Positions 36,234 to 48,605 of a stretch of DNA of 64,000 bases are shown piece by piece. The notes beneath the pieces are model-generated. The model did no database searches, was not told the DNA's origin, and was given only the letters and a program-made list of their open reading frames with translations. Every line of letters starts with the position of its first letter. Within the stretch, counting starts at the first letter, position 1. The stretch comes from Kudoa neothunni. Lineage: Eukaryota > Cnidaria. The stretch is from NCBI GenBank assembly GCA_964304625.1, contig OZ199840.1:5766001-5830000 (forward strand), written 5' to 3'. Both the position numbers and the translations under genes were made by a program.

Positions 36234-39199
36234 TTACCTAAGGACCTTAATGTTTATCCTGGAGAAGTTAATATTCTCTTTGGCGCTAAACAATGTAATT
36301 CTCCTGACAATCAACTAATAAATCCTTTTAATCCAATTCGCCGCCCACATAAAAACATAAAATGGGCTATATATCAGTTAATAATAATGCAGGTGTGTAT
36401 TAAGTTGATTAAATTCCCAGAAAACAGCGATTAGATCATGTCTGCATTATCAAAAGTTTCAACATATATTCCTGTAAGGAAATAGATTTTTCCGCTCATG
36501 CGTACTTCCCGCGTTACACACACAAATCATCTCCTTATACAGAGACTTTTTAAACTATTTGAGTTTCTTAGTATACTTTAAAAATACAAAATTAACTACA
36601 AAAATATAACGGGGTTGTCTGCTTCCTTATAAAGTGGCGAATTTGTAGTGTCAACTTTCTGTAAACTGATTAGCGCTGACAATAATGAGATTACTTTATC
36701 ATGCGATTCGCTATAATGTTCAATAATATGCTTACATAACTTTAATTAATATTATTTAAATACACCTGAAACTTTAAATTTACTCTTTTTACACTTTAAA
36801 CTAAGTTAATAAGTTCTACAAGATTCGTTCGTGCGTAGGCGGGGTTTCAGTGCAAACGAAGATTTATTATTTAAAAAGGAGATTAATAAGCCACACGAGT
36901 TGCCAAAACTTATGATTCCTAAATAAAAATAAAGTCCAATAAAGAAGAAGTGAAGATGATCGAGTGATTGCTGTTTATTTTGATCAACCCTTTAGTCAAA
37001 AGATCGATGAAATAATTATAATTGACTCTCAACATAAAATGACCTTGGCCTAAGTCAGTGTGTGTGTTTGCAGCAGTACGCATGTGCCGTGCCACGGAGA
37101 AACTTTCTTTAAATACAGCTTCTAGCATACATTCGAATAGATGATATCATTAATAAAAATCATTCATTTACTTAAATGTATAAACATAACCAATACTTCA
37201 GTTAGAAGTAAGGTATTTTCTGGTTGTTTACTCAAATAGCAGATAAAAAAGTACATGTATGGTATTTAATAGTTATTTGCTTCAGAATGATACTCAATTA
37301 GAATGAACTTTTTACTCATTATATAGAAAAAGTCTCTTAACTTTGATTGTAGAATATTCTAAAAATTTTATATATGCCTGTTAGGAGTTACTTTAAGACA
37401 AATAAAACTATTAACGTCACATTTACAAGAGTTGTTGCATTTCCCTTAAAACTTCAAGCATAAACAAGTTATTTGGGGTGTGCTTTCTCTTTTCAAGCGT
37501 AATGGATATAGTTAAGCAAAATGGATTATGATCATTTTAAATAAAGCACATAATTTGAGATTACAAGATGTAGCCAATTTGGAATAATTTGACTCTCTAT
37601 ATTTATCCTAAAAATTATACTTTATTAGAGTTCCTGAAATCCTGCGAAGATTAAATTGTTTTCGTTACTATTCTATATTTAGTTTATGGTTCTAGGCTAT
37701 ATATATTAAAATGATCACAAGTAGTGGATGGAAAAGAAAAATTAGAGGAATACTGCCCTTGGATAGATCCGATAATGGAAAAATCGCTCATTAAAAAGGA
37801 ATAATTTAAAACAAATCACTATAAATTTAATTGTTTTTTATAATAATTTTTTGGCGGTGATGCTTCATGTGGTTGGGTCGCCAGGGAGAGACAATCTGCT
37901 CCAAGCAGATTTATTTGGAGGAGACAATCGACCTTTGTTTTTCAACTGGTGTATCTTCAAATTTTTTTTAATGCACCGGTGACACACCAATTGCTTAGTC
38001 ATTTTGAATACGATAAATCGTTAAACCGACACGCAATAAAAAGTTTAAATATTTGCCAACTAAAGCGCCGCTACCTGCCTATAATCGTGAAAAATAATTC
38101 TATATTGAGTAAATGCGCCTTATTTAATGATTTTTTCTTAGATTGATTTAGCGTTTTCTTCATCTTTTATCCTTAATATATTGGCCGGTATATGGGTCTT
38201 TTGCACATTTATTATATGAGATAGTTTCTCAAGTCCCCAATCCTCAATTATTTGCATCCTTTAAGAAAAACACCAAATGGTACAATATGAAAAATAAACT
38301 CATAGAATTATTCCATGTTTATGAATTAATTAAACATTAATCAAACGGATCTCCAATATAGTCAAGTTAGAAATTTAACAAATTTGTTATGTATGATATA
38401 ACATTGAACTTAACCTTATCACATATTTGTGATAAGAAAAGTGTAACAATTGATTTGTGTTTACGCTAATTACTGTTATAAAAATACAAATAGCAGCCTT
38501 AATTTTGTTAAATTAAATGCAAACATAAGAACACACGCTTCACTAAACTAACAAACACATTACTCAATAATAATAAAATGTTAAGTGGGTACCTAAGCGG
38601 CGCTAAGGGGGAAATATAGATTTCACATTCCTAATATTATTCTCCGAAAGTGGGGCGGTATCTGGTTATTGATAGTCTAATTAAGTTATCTTTAAATTTC
38701 AATTGTGAGGATTTTTTATTCGAATAAGAAATAGAGTTGATTGGGATTGGTACAGCATTATTATGCATTATAAGGTAAAAAATTCCTTTAAATGATGTTA
38801 TTATTATTAAATCCAACAATAATTAAACCGCCAAGTGAATAATCCCCAAATTCAGACAAATTATAGATTTATTTACAAATATCTTTTATTTTTTTATTTA
38901 CAGTTAAGTTGTTTTTTTTTCTGTTTTAAATAACCCGCCTAAATTAAGAGTGTCTATTCTAATAAATTTTACCAAAAACACAACAGATGATTGTACAAAA
39001 ATATTCAAAAAATTTATTTTTATGTGTTTTATTTGTCATTGCTTTTATATTACAAAAGCAGATCTCGTTACTGGGGTGTCCCGCCCGATGGGATAGTCCT
39101 ATGCTAGCTATATAAACAGGTTTATTGATTGATTACCACCGAGTAATATTATTGATAACGACGATTCAATTTCACAAAATTTCACTGTGAATTTTACTC
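36234..39199. other. Gene-free stretch between Merlin A and the Helitron
   Basis: About 3 kb with no supported exon. The Helitron 5' terminus (TC after A) should lie in its last few hundred bases but I cannot place it; the C/G-rich hairpin-like stretch at 39072-39100 is the only hint. Confidence 0.4.
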
Positions 39200-40192
39200 A
39201 AAATAATATTACAAGTACTTACCCACGAAGACGCACTAGGCTTAATGAACAAAGAAGACGACAGGGAAGAAGAAATCAAAATAGACAACAACGTCTCCGT
39301 GTGGTAAGAGAATAAAGATCACAGGCACGTCAAACCGAACCTGATTAAAGCAGACTACAAAGAAGATTTTCTGACCGAGTTCGTCGTTCAAATCAAAGGT
39401 GTCGTCAACTAACTGATGAAAGTCGGTATAAGGCTGCATTAAACTACAACCCAACAACTAATTATTTGTCAAACAATAATGTTATTATTGGAACTAAGGG
39501 GAAAGTTTGTCCGAATTGTAATGCGAAGAAATTCCCTGGTGAAACAAATGATCTGTGTTGTTCTGGTGGTAAAGTCTTACTGGCCAATTTTCCCAGCCAC
39601 CACCTATTTTACAAATTTTGCTAGCTGGTGTGAGCCGAGATTCTAAAGAATTTTTAAAAAACATACGAAGATACAACAGTGCGTTCCAAATGACATCTTA
39701 TGGAGCCAATGTTGTATCCGAATTTGGTTTTATGCCAACATTCAAAGTTGAGGGTCAGATTTGTCACCGAATTGGCTCTTTGTTACCAACGGTGAATGAA
39801 GAACCAAAATTCTTACAATTGTATTTTATTGACGACTATAATATGCAGGCGCCAAGTCGATCTAGAATCTTCCCTGAACTGAACCAAGATATAATCTTTT
39901 CTCTTCAGCAGATACTCCATACACACAATAGCTATGTCAAAAGTTTCAAATTTTTTTTGGAGATTCATCCTACTTTGGACTTCTCTATATGTATTGACGC
40001 CGATAAGCGTCCATTAGGAGGGCATCAAAGAAGATTTAACGTCCCGGAATGTAATGAATTTGCTGTTATTTTGTCTGATCAACAGCATAGAAGTAGAGAT
40101 ATCGTCTTAAGGTGCAGAGATGATATGCTCCAACGTATAAGTGAGACACATCGTTCCTATGATGCGTTGCAATACCCGCTTATTCACATTAA

Positions 40193-42540
40193 CCCATAGC
40201 GGGTTTTCGTTGCTTTTTCGGCTCTGGTATATCAGCACCGCCATAAAAACTTTCATTATTTTTAAAATTTTATTATTTTTTTCCCATCAATTAATGAATG
40301 CATTTTTTATTTATTACTAAAGTATAATTATAGTTAATAATGTATTTGTAAAGATATGATAATAAATAACTCATACCTTGTGCTTAGGTTATAATGCAAC
40401 AAAAAATTTATGATATTAATCTCTTTGAAGAGTATTTTTGTAAATTTAGACAAATTATATTTAGTTGTTGGATGTAAATTCAATTTAAGAACTACCGAAT
40501 TATCTAAGATAAGTTATAATGGAAGTAATGTGAGACCAAAAAAGCAACGAAGAACAACTAACATACTAAATCCTAATAATCCCTCATTTGTTACTTGAGA
40601 GATGAGGTATAGGAATTTGATCGACGCAGTTGATGAAATTGATAATAATGATGATGAAATAAGTTGCATCGATATTGTAACATTACCTCCTGAAACGGTC
40701 GATATTTTAACGAACCAAGAAGAAAGTTTTGTCGGCCTAGATTCCGACAATGTTGATATCAGGAATGTCCCCCAAGTTTGCGGGGAAGTTGAGATATTTT
40801 CAACATTAGATGATGGTCAGACTGCTGAGAACTTCATGGCTAAGTGGGAAAAAATTCTTCATTCACCAAATTTATAAACCGATGCGGAAACTAATGTTTT
40901 TTCACAAAACAAAAATGAATTCCCAACAAACGTTTCACTCGAAAAATACGATTCACTTGAAGCGTTTTATGAATTTTTCGATGAAAGTTTATTGATGCAC
41001 ATTGTTAAACAAAGTAATCTGTACGCTCGCCAGAAGAATGACCATTCTTTCCATTTATCGTTAAAGGAACTAAAATCATTCATTGGTATTTTGCTACTGT
41101 CTGGATATAATAAATTATCCCAACAACATATGTATTGGGAATCTGCAATTGACTCTGGAGTTGATATAGTCAGAAAATGCATGTCCAATAAACGCTTCAC
41201 GACTATAAAATCCTATATTCATTTAAATGATAACGCCAATTTAGATCCTGAAGATAAGCTCTTCAAAGTTACACCAATAATAAAAAAACTAAATGAAAAT
41301 TTTAAGAAATTTGGTATTTTCCATAATAACGTTTGTGTTGATGAACAGATGGTTCCGTATACCGGTCACCACTCATGCAAAATGTTTATGAGAGGAAAAC
41401 CAATTCGGTTTGGTTTTAAGCAGTGGATGTTGGCCTCTGCGGATGGTTTTGTATATAGCTTTGACGTTTATACAGGCAAGTCAGCGAAATATGATAAATA
41501 TTTTGACCTCGGTGGCAGTGTTGTGCTGAATTTTGCGGACGATCTTAAGGATAAACTAAACGCTCATATTTATATGGACAATTTTTTCACATCCTATAAA
41601 TTGTTCGTTGAACTGAAGAAAAGATCCCTCAAAGCAACCGGCACCGTGAGAACCAATCGTACCTCCAAATGCCCGCTTACAACAAATAAAGTGATGGAAA
41701 AAAAATCGAGAGGTTTCTTCGAAACATTTAAGGAAAAAGAATTTGGCATTAATTGTCTATATTGGAGAGATACAAAACCTGTAGCTCTAATGAGTAATGC
41801 ACTAAATGCCGAACCTGTCCAACAGATCCGACGATATTTCCAATCTAAAAAAAGATACGACAATGTTCCTCAACCTTACATGTGTTATATGTATAATAAA
41901 TACATGTGAGGAGTCGATGTCGTCGACGCTTCAGTTTCATGTTACAGAGTAAATATAAAATCTAAAAAATGGTACTGGCCCCTGTTTACCAATATGTTAT
42001 CCCTGGCTGCGGTTAACTCATATAAATTGGTTACCTATACAAATGATGGAAAAATAAAATTGTTAAACCATATTCGGAATATCGTAACATGTTTAATTAG
42101 CATTAGTGACCATGAAAAACTTACCAGAACATCGTCCCTATCCAAACTCCAAGCGTCATCATTGTGCAAAAAACCTTTGCTTAATACCCATCCTGCAAAA
42201 AAGAAACGTAGATGTATAGTTTGTAAAAAAACTACAATACATTTATGTACGAATTGCCAATGTTATATGCACATAAAATGTTCAATAAAATTTCATAAGG
42301 CTTATTTATTTACAATTGTTTCACTTTAAACCAGCTGTTATTTGTATACCGCAAACACAAACCTGCTATTGGAAAATCGCACGTCGGTAGTTTTTCGTTG
42401 CTTTTTCGGCCAATTACTAATTCAATTGTAATTCATTAAATATTTAATATTTCAAAAATCTATTACACCAGTGTTAATTATTAATGATTTAATACATATA
42501 TAAGTTATAAATAAAATCTAAACATTGGACCCGTTATGGG
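40193..42540 (+). mobile_element. piggyBac element, 2,348 bp, inside the Helitron
   Basis: Starts CCCATAGCGGGTTTTCG after TTAA (40189-40192) and ends GGACCCGTTATGGG before TTAA (42541-42544). The terminal inverted repeat CCCATARCGGGT is near perfect, and an 18-mer, TTTTCGTTGCTTTTTCGG, lies inside both ends (about 40202 and 42392) in direct orientation. Removing the element plus one TTAA makes the Helitron reading frame continuous (IHI-NGEDG), so the insertion hit a then-coding Helitron. Confidence 0.88.
40410..42329 (+). pseudogene. piggyBac transposase, one frame with three in-frame stops
   Basis: DDD transposase that excises precisely at TTAA. The whole coding region stays in one frame. 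It has an acidic N-terminus (DAVDEIDNNDDE), SLEAFYEFFDESLLMHIVKQ, the first catalytic Asp in VCVDEQMVPYTG, the second in IYMDNFFTSY, the third in GVDVVDA, then KKWYWPLFTNML. A Cys-rich C-terminal finger follows (RCIVCKKTTIHLC ... CQCYMHIKC). It is broken only by TGA at 40596-40598, TAA at 40875-40877 and TGA at 41907-41909 (in place of the usual Gly of NKGMGGVD). No frameshift, so decay is recent compared with the Helitron around it. Confidence 0.85.
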
Positions 42541-43823
42541 TTAATGGAGAAGATGGCTTGTTGAAGGACCTGCATGATCCTCCAGATGCTACCCGCCCCA
42601 ATTGGGGAGTAAGCGGCATCCATTACAAATTACAATATACATAATTAGAATTATATTGGCACGCGTGTGTCATAAAAATAGTGTGAATAGAAAGTGCCCT
42701 TTTTTGCGCATTATGTATAATAACAGAACAACATGGCTATCACTTCGGAATACCTCAAACTGCTTCTAATAAAACTGTTTCATGCAAGGACTTTTACAGC
42801 TACTATTTTATGGTGAGAGAAAATTGTTACAATATTTTACAATTGTGTCGTGGATTGTTTCAACAGCACGCTGTTGATATGTTTGCCAAAATGGAGACGG
42901 AACGACTCTGTTATATTTGAACTCATCAAAAGGAATTGCGTGCTGATTCGTATGCACATTTGAGAGATAGCATTAATAATGATGATGATAGCGTAAGACT
43001 TGGCGAGTTGTGTATATTACCTTCAAGTTATACTGGATCGCCTAGATACATGCACGAAATAACTCAAGATGCTATGACGTACATGAGATGTTTTGGATGC
43101 CTTGACCCTTTTGTAACATTCACGTGTAATCCACTTTGGTCTGAGATTACCGATAATTTATTTTCCGGTCAAACGGCGAAACACCGACATGATATCACGG
43201 CAAAAGTTTTTCAGTTAAAGATCAAGACCCTCATAAAATTAATAACAAAATTGAAAATATTTGGCGAAACTCAATGCTATATGTACACTGTAGAATGGCA
43301 AAGAGGCTTGCTACATGCACATCTTTTGTTATGGCTCAAAGAAAAGTTACATCCAAATGATCTTGATCGTTTTATATCTGCGGAATTGCCTGATCCAACT
43401 GTTGATCCTGAATTGTTCGTAATTGTGAAAAAGCAGATGATTCATGGACCAAGTGGTGTGCTTAATTCTAGAATTCCTTGCATGAAGGATGGCAAATGTA
43501 CAAAAAAATATCCGGGGAATTTTGTCCGTCACACTCTAACAGATCAAGATGGTTATCCTTTGTACCGAAAAAGGAAACCTGGAGATGGTGGTCTTGAATC
43601 ATTGTTGAAGATGAAAAATGGATGCGATGTGATAATTGACAACAGATGATGGGTGGTACCATATTGCCCACTTTTATCGAAAATTTTTAACGCACATATT
43701 AACGTCGAATTTTGTGCTTCGGTAAAATCCATAAAATATGTTTGTAAATACGTCAACAAGGGATCAGATGCAGCAATGTATTTGCTGAACTAGCATCATA
43801 ATGACGAGGTTGTACAGTATCAG

Positions 43824-45975
43824 ATGGGACGATATATAAGAAGCTGCGAGGCCTTTTGGCGAATCTTTGGATTCGATATCCACGGTAGTTATCCTGCTAT
43901 TCAACATCTTGGTGTTCATTTGGAAAATAGCCAGAGGATATATTTTGCGGACGAATATCTACCCAATCACTTACAGAATCCAAAGGATACCACCATATTA
44001 GGATTCTTTAAATTATGCTAAGAGGATTCATTTGCACAAACGCTACTGTACAATGAACTTCCATCGTATTATACTTGGAAAAATAATGCATGGAGCAGAA
44101 GAAAACGAGGTGTACCGGTTGATGGTTGGCCTGATTTAAATTTTGATAACACCTTGAGGAGAGTCTATACGGTTCACCCTAATCAACGAGAATGTTTCTA
44201 CTTAAGAATGCTTCTACATGAAGCAAGAGGTCCTAAAAGTTTTGATGACCTTCGAACTGTTGATGATATTATTTGCTCAACGTACAGAGAGGCATGTATG
44301 AAACGTGGAATGTTAGAGGATGATAATCAATACGACATCTCAATTGCGTCGTCTATTTGCATTGTTAATTAGAACATGTGAATTGAGTAATCCAAATTCT
44401 TCGTGGCTGTGACGGATTTGCATATGTTATTTAACATTGCAATATAATAAACAATGGATAATCCATCTAAGCGGCATTTTATCTGTTATCATCATAAACA
44501 GTGTGTTTTTCTACGGCGCTACATTAAATTAATAACAGTGGCTAAAATTTAGAAACGAACTTTCAGAGGACTATAGACGTCAACTACAGCTTCAAAATCC
44601 AAATTTGAATGTTGAATTTAATTCTACGATATTCAATATGGCACTTATCCACATTGAAGATATTTTAATTTTAATGGGTGGAGACGCACTTGAAAATTAT
44701 GGATTCTCCCCAATTAATCGCAGCTTTGGTAGCTATATCCCGACTGAAATTCAAAGGGAGTTACGCTACAACGTTAATGAGTTGGCACAGTTTGTATCGA
44801 TAAACAAACCTAAATTAATGACTGATCAATCACATGTTTTCAATACAATCATTGAGAGTATCGAAAACGATTGAGTTGAAGATAAATTGTTCTTCTTAGA
44901 CGCCCCATAATGCTTTCAAATTGCCTCTCAGGTTATCCGACGATGGCACTGTAACTTGTCGAATATGTAAAAGAACAGGTTCGGCGAATTTGTTGAAACA
45001 ATGCAGTGCGATTACTTGGGACGAATGTATCAGGGCTAACAAGATTGCTCTTGAAGCCTTGGATAGAACTCTCCGTGATATAACCGAATTCAGTGTTTCA
45101 TTTGGTGGAATAACTCTATTGTTATCTGGAGATTTTCGTCAAATATTACTCGTGATTCCGAGGGTCACCAGAGGAGATCAAGTAAAATTTTGCATCAAAT
45201 CTTCTTACTTGTGGCCTAATGTGAAAATTTTAAAACTGGCCACTAATATGAGAGTTTTTTTGAATAATGACGAAGAGTCTGGTGAATTTTCAAGCAACAT
45301 TCTGAAAGTTGGATGAATTGAAAGAACGGGTGTTCCCAAATATGATAGAAAATTATTTTATGTTAGAATGGTTATGCGAAAGAGGAATTATCACTCCAAC
45401 CAATAAAATTGTTGATGCTATAAACTATCAAATGATAGGCCTTTTGCCAGGTGAAGAAATTATTTACGAATCCTTTGATACAATTGTTGATACAAACGAA
45501 AGTGTCAACTATCCTGTGGAATTTTTGAATAGTTTGGAAATGTCCGGCATACCATCCCATACATTGGTTTTAAAGATCGGTGCACCTATAATGATTCTTA
45601 GAAATCTCGATTCCCCACGTCTTTGTAATGGAACTCGATTGGTTGTTAGACGATTAATGTCATACTTGATCGAGGCAATTATAATGACTAGATGTGTCAA
45701 CGACTGTATTCATTCCTAGAATGCCACTTATACCACCGAACAGTGTTATCACCTTTAGGCGGTTACAATTCCCTATAAAATTATGTTCTGCAGTGGCCAT
45801 TAATAAAGCACAAGGTCAAACATTGAAAGTGATTGGACTACATTTAGAAGATACTTGCTTTTCTAATGGTCAACTTTATGTGGCCGTTTCTAAAGTTGGG
45901 TCAAAACGAAATTTGTTCGTATTAACTACAAACGAAATTACAAAGAACATTGTCTACTCCAAGGTGTTAGGATAA
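43824..45975 (+). pseudogene. Helitron PIF1-like helicase part, P-loop deleted
   Basis: Pieces in order: connecting region (43824-44372, YIRSCEAFWRIFGF, YTVHPNQRECFYLRMLL), 44605-44874, then helicase motifs. LFFLDAP at about 44887-44907 should be followed by the Walker A GGTGKT stretch. Instead the sequence jumps directly to HNAFKLPL, so about 40 codons holding the P-loop are gone. Motif II is intact (ITWDECIRANKIALEALDRTL), followed by LLSGDFRQ and, near the end, INKAQGQTL ... GQLYVAVSKV (45800-45900). Frames change several times. Not a working helicase. Confidence 0.72.
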
Positions 45976-46813
45976 GACTGAATTTGTTAATTTCCATTAT
46001 ACAAAAATTCCACAAAAGTCGTCAACAAAACTCTCTCCTGTCTTCGTGACCAATGAAGTTTACCCTATGAATATATCCTATCAAGAATTCTCCTAAGGAA
46101 AGTACCCCATGAAAAACCCACCAAATGAAGACTACCCTACGAAGACATTCAATTAAGATCGCCATAAGATATCCAATACAGATCGTTTCAAAATAACTTT
46201 TGAAGATTCCCATTTCTATGATACACATCAATAATCCTATTAAAGGTTCGTATTTTAAAGTTTAAAATTCTCTCTTTTAACCATCTTACTAACAGAAAAA
46301 ATTAACTCATCATGTTACAAGATACCTATTCTTTAAAATTCCATATTTCAGTATTCAATCCTTTAAAATATCTGTCAAATACGTTAGTCATCGTGTTTTT
46401 GTAATTTTACTGATCTATGCATTTTTAGGAGGTGTAGATTTTGACCTTTTGATTTACGCCAAATCCCATCCATACAAAATTCAAAAAATTTATACTATAA
46501 ATATAATTTTATTCAAATACATGTTTTCACATAACTTTTAAATTTGCGGATGTCCAAACAGAAGAACACAAGACACCTTTTGAATAATGTCTTATGTATA
46601 AATAAAATATTTTTTTAATTAAATATCGTGACAATTTATTTGCAGGCGTTTTAATAAATTTTTGTACAACCTGAGAAACGCTGGGTTTTAGCGCTATTAG
46701 TTACATAAATCAACCTTTATTCGTGTAATCGTTGTACTATTTATCCAAATACTCTTAATTTAGTTTGAACTTGACATGACCTTGGCCTACTCAAGGCTTT
46801 AGCATACCTGGGC

Positions 46814-46853
46814 TGGGCAAGGATGCCCAAGCGAAGCGGGGTTTTTGCTCTAG
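46814..46853 (+). other. Helitron 3' hairpin and CTAG terminus
   Basis: Six-bp stem TGGGCA / TGCCCA with an AGGA loop at 46814-46829, then 20 nt, then CTAG at 46850-46853 with T as the next base. This is the canonical termination signal of the family. Confidence 0.7.
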
Positions 46854-46859
46854 TATATA

Positions 46860-48154
46860 CAGTGTTTCAAGTTCAAGATGCATTTACGTCCAATCAAGAT
46901 GCATTATTTGAGAAAAATAGGTAATTACTAAATATCGAAACAATAAATTAATTTTCAATAACTTCGTTATTTAAGCATCGTGGGAAATAACTCTCCGCAT
47001 GATTGCAATAGTTTTGACATTGTGCAAACGTCACATCATTCGGACTAGATTTTATCGCCTCTATGAGTTCAGTTTTGTTTGTTGGATTCTTATGTCTTAC
47101 TATTATTTTTAACTGGTTGAAAAGTTCCTCGATCGGGTTAAGGAACGGGGAATATGGCGGTAGAAACAGAATCGAGTGATTTGTTTCTGCCACAAGATCC
47201 ATGATGTAATCAGTTTTGTGAAATCTTACATTGTCCATTATGAGCAATGCGTTTGGTATACCGTCCAATTGTAGCTCCATGAAAAGTTGGATTAAATATT
47301 CTGAAAATATACTTTCATTTACTGAGCCTTCGTGTACTTTGGTTGACCATACTTTCTGGGGGCTCATTGCGGCTATCCATGTAATATTTTTGGAGCGGAC
47401 GGTTCTCACGGTTAAATTTGCTCTAGATCCAACAGGAGACCTTCCAAAAAAGCGTCTCATTGATAAAGAGAATCCTGCTTCATCAATATAGAGAACAAGG
47501 GAATAGTTTGGCTTTTGTTGAAGATAATTTATGACATAACTAACTTAGATTTCATTTTAATTTATTATATATAATTTACTTTTTTCTTTTCTCTATATTC
47601 TCGAATAGATTTCTGCCAACAGGAACTATGGAAATTTTTTTTAATGAATAGTGAAATCCTTGAAGAACATTAGCAATCGTTTGCCTGGATACACTGATGT
47701 TATATTGTGAATTTAGCATTTCCCCTAAAGATGTTAATGTTATAGTGCAATCGTCGTCAACAAGTTGTTTTAGGAATTGTTTGTGTTCGTCGTATAATAA
47801 TTGACGTCGGTTGCCTCCCATTTTTTTCTTTTCCACACTTCCCGTAAATCCTTCAATTTAAGAATTCCTGTGACAGCAGTTGGATGAACTCCAACATACT
47901 TGGCGATTTGTTTAGTTGGGACTATTTCGTTAAAGTCATGAAGCTAATTAATTAAAAATAACGAACTTCTGATAAATTTAGAATTAAATCTCGTGAAGTC
48001 ATTTGTTTTGTTATATTTTCTTTTTTTCACGGCTGAATTAATTATTACATCAGCTGAACCTATAAGATTTGCTTCATGATCGGATGTGAATGCATCCTGA
48101 TCGTACATTTTGTGCACGAGCGCGCGCCGAATGCATCTTGAAGTTGAAACACTA
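46860..48154 (-). mobile_element. Tc1/mariner-superfamily element
   Basis: Inverted ends CAGTGTTTCAAGTTCAAGAT (left) and, reverse-complemented, AGTGTTTCAACTTCAAGATG (right) agree except for the outermost bases and one inner mismatch over about 24 bp. TA flanks both sides (46858-46859 on the left; a TA run on the right). It sits only 4 bp beyond the Helitron's CTAG. The transposase gene is on the minus strand. Confidence 0.8.
46948..47945 (-). pseudogene. Tc1/mariner transposase with a 40-nt intron and one frame change
   Basis: DDE (IS630-like) transposase. The N-terminal helix-turn-helix reads KQIAKYVGVHPTAVTGIL (about 47860-47930). A one-base frame change near 47855 separates it from GSVEKKKMGGNRRQLL; the frame then runs to EKRKK. 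A 40-nt GT..AG gap (47579-47540), in phase, joins it to YVINYLQQKPNY and the catalytic LYIDEAGFSLSMRRFFGRSP. The second Asp is in LLIMDNVRFH and the third acidic residue in PYSPFLNPIEELFNQLK, followed by a stop at 46950. The gap has the size and ends of the host's own introns, so it reads as a real intron. Nearly intact, apart from the one frame change. Confidence 0.75.
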
Positions 48155-48177
48155 TATATATATATATATATATATAT
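48153..48177. repeat. (TA)n microsatellite
   Basis: Uninterrupted TA run directly beside the right end of the mariner element; a shorter TA run is on its left side. Confidence 0.9.
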
Positions 48178-48309
48178 GATTTAAGGGTGTAGATTCGAAT
48201 AACTGATTAAGTATTTGTAAGTAATTTTTGCTATTACGAGTAATCACCAGCTAAGTTAAATTAGATGGGAAAATTATTGCATCATGCCTCGGCAATGCGT
48301 ATACATGTA

Positions 48310-48600
48310 TGTATATACGGCTCTCAGATAGCACGGATTTTAATTAGGTCGTTAGATCACGAGCCGTGGGTTTTAACCCTGGCGAACTGATGGGATCATT
48401 GCGTTTGTATTGCGCACATTTTCCCCGTAATGTGAGATGTAGTTAGGTTGATCATCCATCGTTGTTTGATGCCACCTGAAGATAGAATTCATTCCTGGGC
48501 GATATGGCTGTAGCTACTAAATATGCGCGAACATATATTGAGTATTGTATTGTTGTCTTTAAGTTGTGATTGTCTCTCTCTCTCTCTCTGCGCACTGAAC
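48310..48600 (+). mobile_element. Possible second tRNA-like repeat
   Basis: CGAGCCGTGGGTTTTAACCCTGG (about 48360-48382) looks like a tRNA T-arm or B box, with a candidate A box some 30 bp upstream. Further on, CCTGGGCGATATGGC (48494-48508) resembles the very head of the other SINE (CCTGGACAATATGGC). A (TC)n run closes it at 48572-48589. Boundaries are unclear. Confidence 0.3.
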
Positions 48601-48605
48601 CCTTG

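Larger units (their letters stand above)
39230..43800 (+). pseudogene. Helitron Rep (HUH) domain, interrupted by piggyBac
   Basis: The first part (39230-40192) has KVCPNCNAKKF, then FLKNIRRYNSAFQMTSYGA, HRIGSLLP and IVLRCRDDMLQRISETHRSY, standard Helitron_like_N sequence. It runs into DALQYPLIHI, where the TTAA of the piggyBac target splits it, and resumes at 42541 with NGEDGL. Downstream, TGSPRYMHEITQDAMTY and FVTFTCNPLWSEI (43030-43150) lead to the metal-binding GLLHAHLLLWL (HUH motif, about 43305-43340). The two nicking tyrosines are in KYVCKYVNKGSD (about 43730-43770). Several stops and frame changes are present (for example at 39316-39318 and after 42640), so it cannot encode a full protein. 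Confidence 0.75.
39200..46853 (+). mobile_element. Autonomous-type Helitron, decayed, with piggyBac inside
   Basis: Rolling-circle transposon. Order: basic N-terminal stretch, CPNC zinc motif, Helitron-like N domain, HUH replication initiator, PIF1-like helicase, then a non-coding tail. The 3' end is clear: hairpin TGGGCA-AGGA-TGCCCA (46814-46829), then AAGCGGGGTTTTTG and the terminal CTAG at 46850-46853, followed by T. The 5' end is not located; 39200 is where coding similarity begins. Without the 2,348-bp piggyBac insert (40193-42540) the visible part is about 5.3 kb. Confidence 0.75.
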
